Source: an uncultured Clostridia bacterium
GTDB lineage: Bacteria; Bacillota; Clostridia; Christensenellales; UBA1242
Assembly (NCBI GenBank): GCA_934747805.1
Contig: CAKVHC010000002.1
Coordinates: 86,303 to 150,302, forward strand
Direction of reading: 5' to 3'
DNA: 64,000 nucleotides
Shown: piece by piece, positions 7,149-17,300 of the stretch
Position numbering within the stretch: position 1 is the first letter of the stretch
Layout of the letters: the number at the start of each line of letters is the position of its first letter
Made by a program: the position numbers and the translations under genes
Notes under the pieces: model-generated
What the model saw: the letters and a program-made list of their open reading frames with translations, nothing else
Databases searched by the model: none
What the model was told of the DNA's origin: nothing

Positions 7149-7811
7149 ATGATTACAATAACGATTGACGGGCCGTCAGGTTCAGGCAAGTCTACAGTTG
7201 CCGACGTGTTGGCAAAAAAGTTGGGGATAAACCATTTAAATACGGGTGCTTTGTATCGTGCAGTGACTTACGGTTGTCTGCAGGCGGGTATCCGTCCAGA
7301 TGAGAATGACAAGATATCCGATTACATAGCCAATTGTGGATTGAACGTAAAATTCGTGGGTGACGAACAAAGGGTGTATCTAGGTGAACAAGACGTTACG
7401 CCTTATCTTCGCCAAAACGAAATCAGTGTTCAATCACCATTGTATTCCGTTAGTCCAAGTGTTAGATATGGCTTGACTGATTTCTCACGCAAGCTTAGCA
7501 GCGAAATGAACATAATTTTAGACGGCAGAGATAGTGGCAGTTTTGTCCTGCCAAATGCGGATTACAAGTTCTATCTTGATGCCAGCGTGACTGAGCGTGC
7601 ACGTCGTCGCCAGCTAGAACTCAGAGCCAAAGGCGAAGACGTCAATCTCGACACACTCGTCCAGCAGCTGAGCGAACGTGACGAATTTGACAAGCATAAG
7701 AAGGTAGCACCGCTCGTTGTTCCAAAGAATGCAATCATCATTGACAACACGCACTTAAACCTTGAGCAAACGGCAGAAGAGATGTTAAAATATATCAAAA
7801 TGCCAAAATAA
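7149..7811 (+). CDS. cmk: Cytidylate kinase
   Basis: Cmk phosphorylates CMP and dCMP with ATP in pyrimidine nucleotide supply. The 220 residues contain the P-loop GPSGSGKST (8-16), the NTGALYRAVTYG motif, the substrate-binding DGRDSGSFVLPNADYKFYLD, and the lid segment RARRRQLE. The usual DGRDIGTVV is DGRDSGSFV here. The Shine-Dalgarno AAAGGGG is rather far (about 11 bases) from the ATG. The gene is monocistronic, bounded by its own promoter and a terminator. Confidence 0.95.
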   Translation: MITITIDGPSGSGKSTVADVLAKKLGINHLNTGALYRAVTYGCLQAGIRPDENDKISDYIANCGLNVKFVGDEQRVYLGEQDVTPYLRQNEISVQSPLYSVSPSVRYGLTDFSRKLSSEMNIILDGRDSGSFVLPNADYKFYLDASVTERARRRQLELRAKGEDVNLDTLVQQLSERDEFDKHKKVAPLVVPKNAIIIDNTHLNLEQTAEEMLKYIKMPK

Positions 7812-7826
7812 ATACAGTTTTTTCAT

Positions 7827-7855
7827 AAAAAATGGTCTTTTCAGGGCCATTTTTT
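7827..7855 (+). terminator. Terminator after cmk
   Basis: AAAAATGG (7827-7834) pairs with CCATTTTT (7847-7854), with a possible inner extension of the stem. T's follow. Confidence 0.8.
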
Positions 7856-7877
7856 GTGTAAATTTTGAAATTAGGTA

Positions 7878-7906
7878 TTGAAAAATGGAAAATATGGTGG
7901 TATAAT
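7878..7906 (+). promoter_or_regulatory. sigma-A promoter of the 7941 gene
   Basis: TTGAAA (7878-7883) and a perfect TATAAT (7901-7906) are separated by 17 bases. Confidence 0.75.
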
Positions 7907-7940
7907 AGCTCCAGAAAAACAAAAAAAGGAAGGGTATTTT

Positions 7941-9197
7941 ATGGCAAACACAAAGCAGATTAGTGGTCACAAACTCAATCCAGATGGCAGAATGCAACCT
8001 GCATACAACAGACCTAAGCGTTTTTTCCGCACTCTTTTTAGAAAAGTATTGTTGCCTTCACTCATCACAGCAGGCATTGTTGTGGGCGCATTTGCCCTTA
8101 TTCCAGCACTTTCAACTGCTGTCAGCCTAACTTTTGCTAACGCAGCACTCATTGGCGCAGGCACATTTGCAGCCACTAGCACACTTATTGGTGGTGGCAC
8201 TCTCATTCACGAGAAGGCAAGTGCTCGTCGTCGTGTGAAGAGAGCTTTGAAGAAAAACATTCAATTAGAAGCAATGAATTTCATTCAACCTGAAACAGTA
8301 TTAAATAACGGCAACCCAGTATACGCCAATGGTCTCAATCCACCACGTCACGGCAAAGGTTTCTGGCGTCGTCGTAACATGCTTTATCAATATCTAAAGC
8401 AAAACCGCAACTGCGATCCTGAAAGCCCAACATCAAATCAAGCACTCGTTCAACGCATTATCGACGGCAATGAAACCAATAAATTCATCGACTTGGTTGT
8501 ATTGGCAGCAAAACGTGGCTATCTAGGTGACAAATCTAGGGATGCTGTTAAAAATAGAGAAAATAAGCAAAAACTCAAAAACTTGAGAAACCTAAGCGAA
8601 AGCGATGCTGATCAATTGATGGAAGACGTGTTTGGCATTGAAAACCATTTCAAGACTTTGGGCGGCTATCAAGCTAGACCAGTCAAGACATCTTCACGCA
8701 AGTCAACGAAAACTGCACCTGAAATGAATGAAGAAGAAGCATATGCCGACAGCTTGAGTCAACAACCAATAGCTGGCGCTCAGCCTCAGTTAACACCTGA
8801 ACAGCTTGCTGCATATATTCAAGCAATGAACTCACAGCCACAACCAGCACCAGCACAACCAACAGCACCAGTCGAACCAAACTCATACACATCAGTCCCT
8901 GAGGAAAAAGGAAGTTTGGTCAGAGCAGTTCTATCCAACCCAACTCATACCCCTGCTTCTAAACCAGCAGTTGAAGAAGACCATGTAGTAATTGACGATA
9001 AATCACTCGTCAAGTCAATTGTTGAAGGGACACCAGAGCCAGCACCAGTAGTAAAAAAGGCTGCTGCTACAGCGGATGATGTAATTGCAAAGAAGAAAAG
9101 TCTTGAGGAAGAATTAAGAAAAGCTCAAGCAGAAGCACCAAAACCAGCACCTGAAAAAAGACCTCTTGTAACACTAAGTGGTATAAAATTGAGATAA
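7941..9197 (+). CDS. Unrecognised membrane protein with a proline/glutamine/alanine-rich cytosolic-type tail
   Basis: I do not recognise this 418-residue protein. A basic N-terminus (about 37 residues, with RPKRFFRTLFRK) precedes a long hydrophobic, Ala/Gly-rich stretch (about residues 38-90) that could form two membrane helices. A basic region RRRVKRALKK and a folded-looking central part (about 100-250) follow. From about residue 260 the chain is low in complexity and rich in Pro, Gln, Ala and Glu. The ATG at 7941 is chosen over an earlier in-frame ATG because AAGGAAGGG lies 7-15 bases upstream and the earlier ATG would overlap the -35 box. Confidence 0.75.
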   Translation: MANTKQISGHKLNPDGRMQPAYNRPKRFFRTLFRKVLLPSLITAGIVVGAFALIPALSTAVSLTFANAALIGAGTFAATSTLIGGGTLIHEKASARRRVKRALKKNIQLEAMNFIQPETVLNNGNPVYANGLNPPRHGKGFWRRRNMLYQYLKQNRNCDPESPTSNQALVQRIIDGNETNKFIDLVVLAAKRGYLGDKSRDAVKNRENKQKLKNLRNLSESDADQLMEDVFGIENHFKTLGGYQARPVKTSSRKSTKTAPEMNEEEAYADSLSQQPIAGAQPQLTPEQLAAYIQAMNSQPQPAPAQPTAPVEPNSYTSVPEEKGSLVRAVLSNPTHTPASKPAVEEDHVVIDDKSLVKSIVEGTPEPAPVVKKAAATADDVIAKKKSLEEELRKAQAEAPKPAPEKRPLVTLSGIKLR

Positions 9198-9205
9198 AGT
9201 ATTGT

Positions 9206-9232
9206 AAAAATGTCGCCTGTGCGACATTTTTT
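9206..9232 (+). terminator. Terminator after the 7941 gene
   Basis: AAAATGTCGC pairs with GCGACATTTT around the loop CTGT, followed by further T's. Confidence 0.9.
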
Positions 9233-9245
9233 TGACACATATCAT

Positions 9246-9274
9246 TTGACAAGCGAATAGAAAGAGAATAAGAT
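9246..9274 (+). promoter_or_regulatory. Leaderless-type promoter of lgt
   Basis: TTGACA (9246-9251) and TAAGAT (9269-9274) are separated by 17 bases. The -10 box ends exactly 6 bases before the lgt ATG, and no Shine-Dalgarno lies at a usable distance. Confidence 0.65.
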
Positions 9275-9280
9275 TTAGTT

Positions 9281-10060
9281 ATGAAAAATTATTTCACCAT
9301 AGGTTCGTTAGAGATTCATTATTATGGTGTGCTTATGGCATCGGCAATGCTAATTGGCATTTTTTTGGCTTATGGCATCAGCAATCGAAAGGACATCAAG
9401 AGAGAGTCCATCTTCGACCTTGCTCTCATTGTGCTGCCACTTGCCGTGTTGGGTGCACGCACATACTATTGCATCTTCAGTGATTATCATTACACATTTG
9501 CAGAGTTTTGGCAGATAAACAAAGGCGGTCTTGCCATTTATGGCGGAGTGATAGGCGGTTTTATCGGCGTCGTAATTTTCAGCCTTATCAAGAAAAAAGA
9601 TATTCGTTCGGTGTGTGACGTCATCGCTCCGTCACTCATTCTAGGGCAGGCAATCGGTCGTTGGGGCAATTTTATCAACCAAGAGGCCTACGGCTATGTA
9701 ATCAATAACCCAAAATGGCAATTTTTCCCTGCTGGCGTGGAAATCGATGGCGTTTGGCATTTGGCGACTTTCTTCTATGAGTCGATGTGGAACTTGGTTG
9801 TCTTTGCAATAGTACTTACAATATTTTTCAAAACTAAATCAAAGGGCACGACAACGGCATGGTATCTCATACTTTATGGGCTGGGTCGTACCGTCATTGA
9901 AGGACTTCGCACCGACAGTCTATACATTGGCAACACAGGCATCCGTGTGTCACAGGCCTTGAGCGTTGTGCTCATTTTGTGCGGAATTGGTATGCTTATC
10001 TACAATCTTGTCAAAAATAAGAAGACTAAGGTTGTAGAAAGTGACTCGAACAAAGTATAA
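9281..10060 (+). CDS. lgt: Prolipoprotein diacylglyceryl transferase
   Basis: Lgt transfers diacylglycerol from phosphatidylglycerol to the lipobox cysteine of prelipoproteins at the membrane. The 259 residues form about seven membrane helices and contain the signature GQAIGRWGNFINQEAYG (about residues 122-138), YGGVIGGFIG, and the C-terminal YGLGRTVIEGLRTDS. The length is normal. The likely client in this window is the lipoprotein at 2717. It leads an operon with two unknown genes, the next of which overlaps its end by 20 bases. Confidence 0.96.
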   Translation: MKNYFTIGSLEIHYYGVLMASAMLIGIFLAYGISNRKDIKRESIFDLALIVLPLAVLGARTYYCIFSDYHYTFAEFWQINKGGLAIYGGVIGGFIGVVIFSLIKKKDIRSVCDVIAPSLILGQAIGRWGNFINQEAYGYVINNPKWQFFPAGVEIDGVWHLATFFYESMWNLVVFAIVLTIFFKTKSKGTTTAWYLILYGLGRTVIEGLRTDSLYIGNTGIRVSQALSVVLILCGIGMLIYNLVKNKKTKVVESDSNKV

Positions 10061-10535
10061 TTTTTATGTCTTATTTACCATTATATTTTGCATAAATTTC
10101 GCCATAAACTTGGCGATATATTTGATATGGCGACAATCTGAATTGCTCAGATTTGATTATGCGGTGTATCAGATTTTGGCGACGATTTCGGTTGTGCTTA
10201 TATTGCGTGGTTTCGCACTAAAAATTGATTCCAGTCTGCTGCTCGGCATATTCTATCTCGGCGTTTCAATAATCGGTTTTTTCAATATCCTCGCAAGAGT
10301 GCCTTATGGCACGTTGTGGCCTTACTATTTTCTGATTTGTGCTTTTGCCAATTTCATCAATAGAATTGTCTTTTTCGACAGACTGCAAGGTTTTTTTGCC
10401 ATAATTTGTACATTAATTTTTATAATTTCTTTGTGTTTTAACTTGAAATTATTCGGCTGGTTGTGTTATACTATACTCGTATTGATAACCATATCCGCCA
10501 GCGTTATGTTTTTGGCATTGCGCACCAAGCGTTAG
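10041..10535 (+). CDS. Unrecognised integral membrane protein
   Basis: The 164-residue protein is almost wholly hydrophobic, with about five membrane helices (near residues 8-28, 42-60, 65-85, 92-108 and 118-160), and ends in a basic RTKR. I see no family signature. The start is a GTG that overlaps the 3' end of lgt by 20 bases with AAGG 10 bases upstream. The downstream coiled-coil gene starts 12 bases after its stop, so lgt, this gene and the next are probably one transcript. Confidence 0.7.
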   Translation: MTRTKYNFYVLFTIIFCINFAINLAIYLIWRQSELLRFDYAVYQILATISVVLILRGFALKIDSSLLLGIFYLGVSIIGFFNILARVPYGTLWPYYFLICAFANFINRIVFFDRLQGFFAIICTLIFIISLCFNLKLFGWLCYTILVLITISASVMFLALRTKR

Positions 10536-10547
10536 AAGGAGTTTTTT

Positions 10548-11192
10548 GTGGAGAAGAGTAAACTTTATACAGAAGAGCAAGTGCAAAAACTGATTAACGA
10601 ACGTTGTACCGCTTTGTCCAACAAGCTTGACGAACAGCGAGCCACCATTGACCGTCAATCTGCCACCATTTCGCAGATTAGCAGCGAAATCAATGAGTAT
10701 AAATCAAAAGATTCCACCATTTCAATGGCAATCATCAGCGCAGTGGAGAAGGCTCAGCAGATTGAATCCACTAGCAAGAAACTCTACCAAATGGAGATTG
10801 AACGCATACGCCTTTTGTATTTGAAGATGGAAAACGTCTTGAAACAACTCTATGCCAAATATCCAGAGTTGAGAAAGAATAGCGAAGTCAACGACATTAT
10901 GGACAAGGTTGGTTTGGTGCTGAGCAACAACATCTCACCAGTTAGCAGCCAGCCACTTATGAAATACGCCATGAGTAGCACCACTGTCGAAGACCCGATC
11001 AAAAAGTTGTTGAATAAAATCACTACAATATTTGATAAAAACAACGAACAAAAAGTCACCCTCAAGCGTAAAACAATCCCAGAGAGTAGCAGCGGTTTTG
11101 ACCTAAAAGAAGCCCTCAACCCAACCGAACAACTCAGCGATATTATGAAGGCATTCAACATTCAGCCTGCCAAAAATAACGGACAAAAATAA
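10548..11192 (+). CDS. Unrecognised coiled-coil protein
   Basis: The 214-residue protein starts at GTG, 6 bases after a perfect AAGGAG. Residues 5-105 are predicted to be a long coiled coil, polar with heptad-like Leu/Ile spacing (TEEQVQKLINERCTALSNKL to about EIERIRLLYLKMENVLKQLY). The region resembles in general character the C-terminal part of DivIVA/GpsB-type proteins, but the N-terminal lipid-binding signature of DivIVA is absent. The C-terminal half is polar and probably flexible. A role at the membrane with its hydrophobic neighbour is only a guess. Confidence 0.7.
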   Translation: MEKSKLYTEEQVQKLINERCTALSNKLDEQRATIDRQSATISQISSEINEYKSKDSTISMAIISAVEKAQQIESTSKKLYQMEIERIRLLYLKMENVLKQLYAKYPELRKNSEVNDIMDKVGLVLSNNISPVSSQPLMKYAMSSTTVEDPIKKLLNKITTIFDKNNEQKVTLKRKTIPESSSGFDLKEALNPTEQLSDIMKAFNIQPAKNNGQK

Positions 11193-11216
11193 CTTGGTTT
11201 TCTGCCAAGTTTTTTT
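11191..11216 (+). terminator. Terminator after the lgt operon
   Basis: AACTTGG (11191-11197) pairs with CCAAGTT (11205-11211) around a 7-base loop, followed by T's. Confidence 0.9.
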
Positions 11217-11281
11217 ATTGCTTTTGAGTGAAATTTTTGTAGAATTTTGACTAAATATTTTTCATTTTGTTTGTTGTTTGT

Positions 11282-11310
11282 TTGATAATTTTTTTCCTAT
11301 GTGTTAATCT
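11282..11310 (+). promoter_or_regulatory. Candidate promoter of the giant surface protein
   Basis: TTGATA (11282-11287) and TAATCT (11305-11310) are separated by 17 bases. The predicted start of transcription falls inside the palindrome that follows. Confidence 0.5.
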
Positions 11311-11311
11311 A

Positions 11312-11330
11312 TTATTAGTATAACTAATAA
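11312..11330. promoter_or_regulatory. Palindromic operator candidate before the giant gene
   Basis: TTATTAGT (11312-11319) and ACTAATAA (11323-11330) form a perfect 8-base inverted repeat around a 3-base centre. It sits between the predicted -10 box and the Shine-Dalgarno, where a repressor could block transcription. Confidence 0.45.
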
Positions 11331-11351
11331 AACGAAAGAATTGGAGAATTT

Positions 11352-14300
11352 ATGGTTAGTTTGAGAAAAAGAAAACTGTCGAGAATTTCAATGTTTTTAG
11401 CCTTGAGTTTCTGCTTGGCTTTTGTTTCCGCCTTTTCACTTGTGCCTACCACTCAGGCATCTAGTTTCGATGTATGGGACGGCTCAACAGTGTCTAGCAG
11501 TCTGTCAGGCTCAGGTGCGGAAAGTGAGCCTTATTTGATTCAGTCAGCTTCAGATTTGGCGTATTTCAATGCCAATCCTCAATCTGATGCGTATTACAAA
11601 CTAACCACTGACATTGATTGCAATGGAATGTCTTGGACGCCAGTCAATGTTGGGTATTTTGACGGCGGCAATCACACCGTCAAGGGTTTTGAGCCAGGAG
11701 ATTATATAGAAGACTCATCAAACAGCGTATACACAGGATTTTTCACGAGTGTTAAATCTTTGTCAAATCTAAAGATAGTCTATAGCACTCCTGTCACAAG
11801 GGACATTGGCTCAGTTTATTCAAACTATCGCTTTGGTGGTGCGACAACCAATGCATATTCAGGGGCTCAGGCTGTTATAGATAACGTGCATGTCACCATA
11901 GACAATTTAGACATAACCAGTTCGGTCGATGGAAATTTCCTTATAGGTGGCATAATTGCTGAAGCAACAGAACATGCGGCCAACGTCACCAATTGCTCAG
12001 TATATATGAACGCTAACATCACTCCAAGTGGCAGTATAAATTATATCGGCGGTATTGTTGGACTTTCAGGTGGTTCCGACGTGAGCGATTGCTATTCTAG
12101 AGGAAGCATCACTGTTAATAGCGGTTCACATGTTAGTGGCATTGTTAACAACAATACAACTTCCACAGTAAAACGCTGCTACACAACAATGAGCATCAAT
12201 GCCGACACCTCCTACACCAAGCAGGGCTCGGAGATATATGAAGAAAAACCCGATGACTGTCGAGGCCACAGTTTTTATAAATGTCTCGGACATTGTCAAG
12301 GACATGCAGAAGTAGTTGGCTCTTGTCATGGTGGCATGCATTATATATGCGATCAACCTGAACTAAATGAAGATGAAACTGTGGCAATGTGTAAAGATGT
12401 CGTGGTTAAATTGTTTTGGCGTTGTGAAGGATGTTACTATAGAGAAGAAGCGAAGGAGGGGGCCAAAGAAGGTGATTTCAAAGATGATATAGAGCCGCAT
12501 AACTACGTAAATAATGACGGGACAGAATCTTCTGTTACATGCTCGTCCACAAGTGCAGAATGCTGTAAAATTGGGGTAATTTTACATGGCGCGGGCGGCA
12601 AAGGTACAATAACTGAATTAAAAGCCGATGGCTGTAATAATTGGGGAATTATTAGCGAAGTAAAAAATGTTCCATGTGAATGGAAAGACAAAGGAAAAGT
12701 ATTCTGTGATGCAGATATTGCTAAGAACAATTATAAATTTGTTTGTCCGAACTGCGGCTCTAAAATAGCGTCAGTTTATGAAGAAGAAGATTGTATAGAT
12801 AAAACTTGCACTGGCTGGAAGACAGAAACAGTTACGAGATATCACAGCAAAAGTGAGATGAGCAGTTGTACAAATGCTAGCTATCATAGTCCAGGTTACA
12901 TTAAAGACGGCAACGATTATACGGCAGCTTTGATCGATGGTTGTGACAATCAAGAACTTGTAGATTATGGTGATTGTGGTAATCAACACTTGTATTTAGA
13001 TCCAACAGGCCAGTACGAAATAGTTACTGTTAAGACTGGCTACGTGAATGCAATCTCTGATGTGAGTGAAAACAGAGTTTTCTTCTGTAGTGATAGCTCG
13101 TTGGTGGCAAGTAATACACTTAATGCGCCTGCCAAATATGGCCGCACATTGTCACAAATGAAAGTACGATCGACTTACGATAGTTGGCTTGACTTTGATG
13201 ACTATTGGATAATCGATTCCAGCGTAAACGACGGGCTGCCTGTTCAAAAATCGACGGTAAGTTTGGGCGTTAACACTGCACCAATACTGCTTGATTTAAA
13301 CGATAATGAAATTACTGCAAAGGACTCAAAGAGTTGGAGCGAAGTGCGAACCACAGGCGACGGCTATTATCTGAGCCTAGACATTGGTGCACCTGAAAAC
13401 GAAACGGTTTCGTTAAACGTAACGTACGACGACGGAAAATATGAGTTTATCGGCTGGGCAAGAAAGAGTGACAATGGCTATTCTATCCTGTCTGACAGCA
13501 CTCCATATTCGTTCGAAATGACCAAAGCTAACGAAGGTGGTTGGTATGCACTATTTAGAGAAGTTAAATATGACTTGACCACCAGCCTATGTGTTATCAA
13601 GGCTGACGGCACAGAAATAACTGATGATTCAGTCTTAAAAGAGTATGTTGACCTAAATGTCACTGTTAATGGCTCGACATATGCTGGGGCAGAGATTGGC
13701 GTACTAGACAAACTCAATTTTAGCTACCAGTACAAAAATCCAAACGTAGATTTCTTCACATTCGACCATTGGAGAGTTAACGGCACTAAGGTGACGGCGG
13801 ATATTATCAGCACATTGCTGGACAATGGCGAAATAAGTGACGAAGACCATTATCTCTACACCGAGTTTTACGACAATATAATTGCTATCAGCAAGGATTC
13901 TGGTGTGCTCGACATTGTGGCTGTGTTCAGACCTGTAGAGTATAATTTCGTCGTTCACAACATGGATTCAACCAAAGGAACACTTTCCATAAGCGGTGAT
14001 TACAGCGGCGAAAGTGAGATCACTAATGGTGGAACGTTGATAATCAAAAACGTTGACGTGTATTCCACAATTCCTGCCATTAGGGCGTATTCCGAAACAG
14101 CTGCGATTTCAGGTTGGAGCTACACTGACGTAGACGGCAACGAAGTTCAGTTGTTTACTTTTGATCAAATATTCAAAGAAAAAATCTCATCACAAACAAC
14201 ACTTGTTGAGCAGATTGTTGACGGCAAAATCGCAGTAGAAAGCCATACCCTCAATTACTATGTTTCGTTCACCAATTTGTACACAATCAAAGTCGTAACC

Positions 14301-17300
14301 GAAGTGGATTTCGGCAGTTACACTGACTATGATCAAGATTGTTTGGCGTTTGTTTATAACTCAGACCACACGCAGCGTGAAACAGAAATGATTGTTTTTG
14401 ACGGACAAGAAATCACTTTCAACTATTACGACATGTCAGGCAGAGGTTATGATTTCTTAGGGTTCTATGACAAGAGCGTGGACAACGGCTTTGCGACATA
14501 TTCAAAACTGCCAGCCACTGGTAAAATCACTGACGACACAACGGTTTACGGCGTGTATATGCGTAAGGTGGTCGATTTCAGCATCAAGGTGCTTGACCAA
14601 AGCTCAGACACGATTTGCGATTTCGCAGATTACAACAAAGAAATCTTAGACATTGGCGTTAATGCCTACAACAGTAGCTTTATAACTGGTTATGAAATTG
14701 TCAACCAAGGTGCGAGCGATGAAAAATGGATTTTCACACTTAAGGATAACCAAATTCAGACCACAAGTTCATACCAAAGATACAATGACTACGTGAACGT
14801 TGCTCTTTCGTTGCAAAACGAAATGAACAAAATATACAAGGTGTTGGGAATGAAGATTCTCAGCCCTGATGCAACTGTTGAGCAAGTGATTGCCGCATCG
14901 TATACAGCGAGTGCCAGCGGTTCAAACACTGCCAATATGATTATGAATGTGAACAACCTTGAAGGTAAGTGCATTTACATGGTTTACACCAAACTGGATA
15001 TGTCGGTGCAACTCGCCGTTGAAACGATTGATCCAGGCAAAACGGCAGTCGACGAGCCTAGCGAAAGCTTAGTGATGCACAACACTGAATTGGTGGTGGG
15101 CAACCGTGTGCAAGACATTAAATACGGTGACACAATCTCATTCAAGAGCAAGGCAAAAACAGGCTTCAAATTCTATGGCTGGAAATTGCCAGACGGAACA
15201 GTTATTCAGCATAGCAATATTTCAATCGACGTCAATGGCAGGGTTACAACACTAGCAGACGACGAAGAATACAATATTTTGACATTGTCTGCATTCGATT
15301 CAACGCTCAAGGGCATCTACACAGCAATGTACTCAAAAATTGCTTACAAAATCGTCGTAGACAACCTTGCAGGCGACAGCATCTTTACTATTGCAGGCAG
15401 TTCGTCCAAGAATGTTATTGAGCAGTTCTATATTAACCAGATTGCATCAATCACGGCAAATATCGATCCTAGCAAAAACTATTTCGGATTAAGCTCACAG
15501 CCTAACAATGTGGCAGAATACTTCAACTCAGTTCAACTTACAGAAACACTCATTGCTTTGGCTGATGAAAACAACACAATCAAACTGTACCAAGTGTACG
15601 AAGATAATTACTTGCTGACAATCAGCATAACAGATCAGGTTCACGGCAAATTTACTTACAAAGTAAATGGCGAAACACGAAACTATTCAGGTGCGGTGTA
15701 TGTGACAAAAAATAGTCAAATCGAGATCAATGTTTCAGTTGACGCACACTATCATTTCACAATAACTGGTGTGAGCGAACAGAACGTTAGCGAAACTGGT
15801 GCAGAATTCACAATGTCTGCAAACACTACAGTGAATATCGACGTGGCTATCGACACTCACAAACTCGAATTTGAGTTTGAAGACGGCTACGAAGATGGTG
15901 CAACGCTCACAGGCGCAGGCACGTACAATTATGGTCAAACTGTTAAAATTGGCGCTATTATTAACAAAGGATTTGATTTCGTAAAGTGGACGATTGACAA
16001 CGGCGCTGGATCTGAAATCAAGTTGGTCAGCGAATTTGATTACACCATAACTGCTGACACAAAATGCAAAATTATTTTGCTGCACCGCTACACCATTACA
16101 ACGCAGGTTAATGACCCACAGGGCGCAGAGATCACTGGCTCATTCGAACTCAACGAAAAGGACAGCGCACAAATCACGGTGACATTGCGTGCAGGATATA
16201 GCCTACAAGGTTGGCAAATCGATGGACAAGACACTGACTTGACTGGCACAACTATCACTGTAATTGGTGAGAAAACATGCACATATACGGCAGTAATTTC
16301 TCAAGACAAATATTACATTAACGTAGACGCAATCGCCGCAGTTTATGGTGAATCTGGCTACACTATCAGTGCTCCACAAAACAATGAATATTACACCTAC
16401 AACGAGCAAGTGGAAATCAAACTCATTACTCCAAAATTCCTACTCAGACTCAACAAGTTGAGTGCAAACAACGTAGTGCTGGCAATAAACAGTGCGGTGA
16501 CTAACGAAAGTCAGTTGACAGTCAGTTTAACTGCTGGCAACAAGGAATATTTTGCTGGGGACACAACTGTTATTCGCATTGATTACACTCGCATTTATGC
16601 ATTAAATATCATCAAATCTGAAACAGAAGCAGAAGATAGCGTGCTGAATGAAATGTATTATATCAGCAAGCAAACTACTGGTGACACGACTACATATCTC
16701 ATATTGGACGGCACAGTAGTAAATATTGATACAAAAGACAATTCAAAATACATTTTCAGCAAATATGAAATCAATGTAGACGGCAATTTTGAGACGCTCA
16801 CGACTGAACGTGAAACTCTGTTCACCGTCGCTGCCGACAGCGAAATCAGAGTAGTGTATCTCGGCAAAGCCTATGATATCGACTTTGTCTATCACGTTTT
16901 GGACGAAAATGGCGCAGAAATGACCGATTTCAATAAAAAATGGATTTCTAACCGCACTTATTCATTCAAAAATGCAGACGGCGAAGAAACACTCGAATTC
17001 AGATATGGCAGTGAAATCACTATCACGCCAGCAATTTTACCATATGGTTTGGCGGTCGATCACTTCACATTTGACGGCAACGATTCAGCGTCTAGCATCA
17101 CAGTTTTGATGAACAAAGAAGGCAACATTACTGTTGACGTGTACTATATTCGTGTGGCAATCAGCGTGTCAGTTTACAATAGTGAAAATGGCACAATAAC
17201 GAAGATTGCAGATAGCGATATAGACAACGGCAACGCAATCTACACTGTAACAGGCGAAGGCCAGTATTATATCGGCGACAGTGTAGTAATTAAACTCGCC

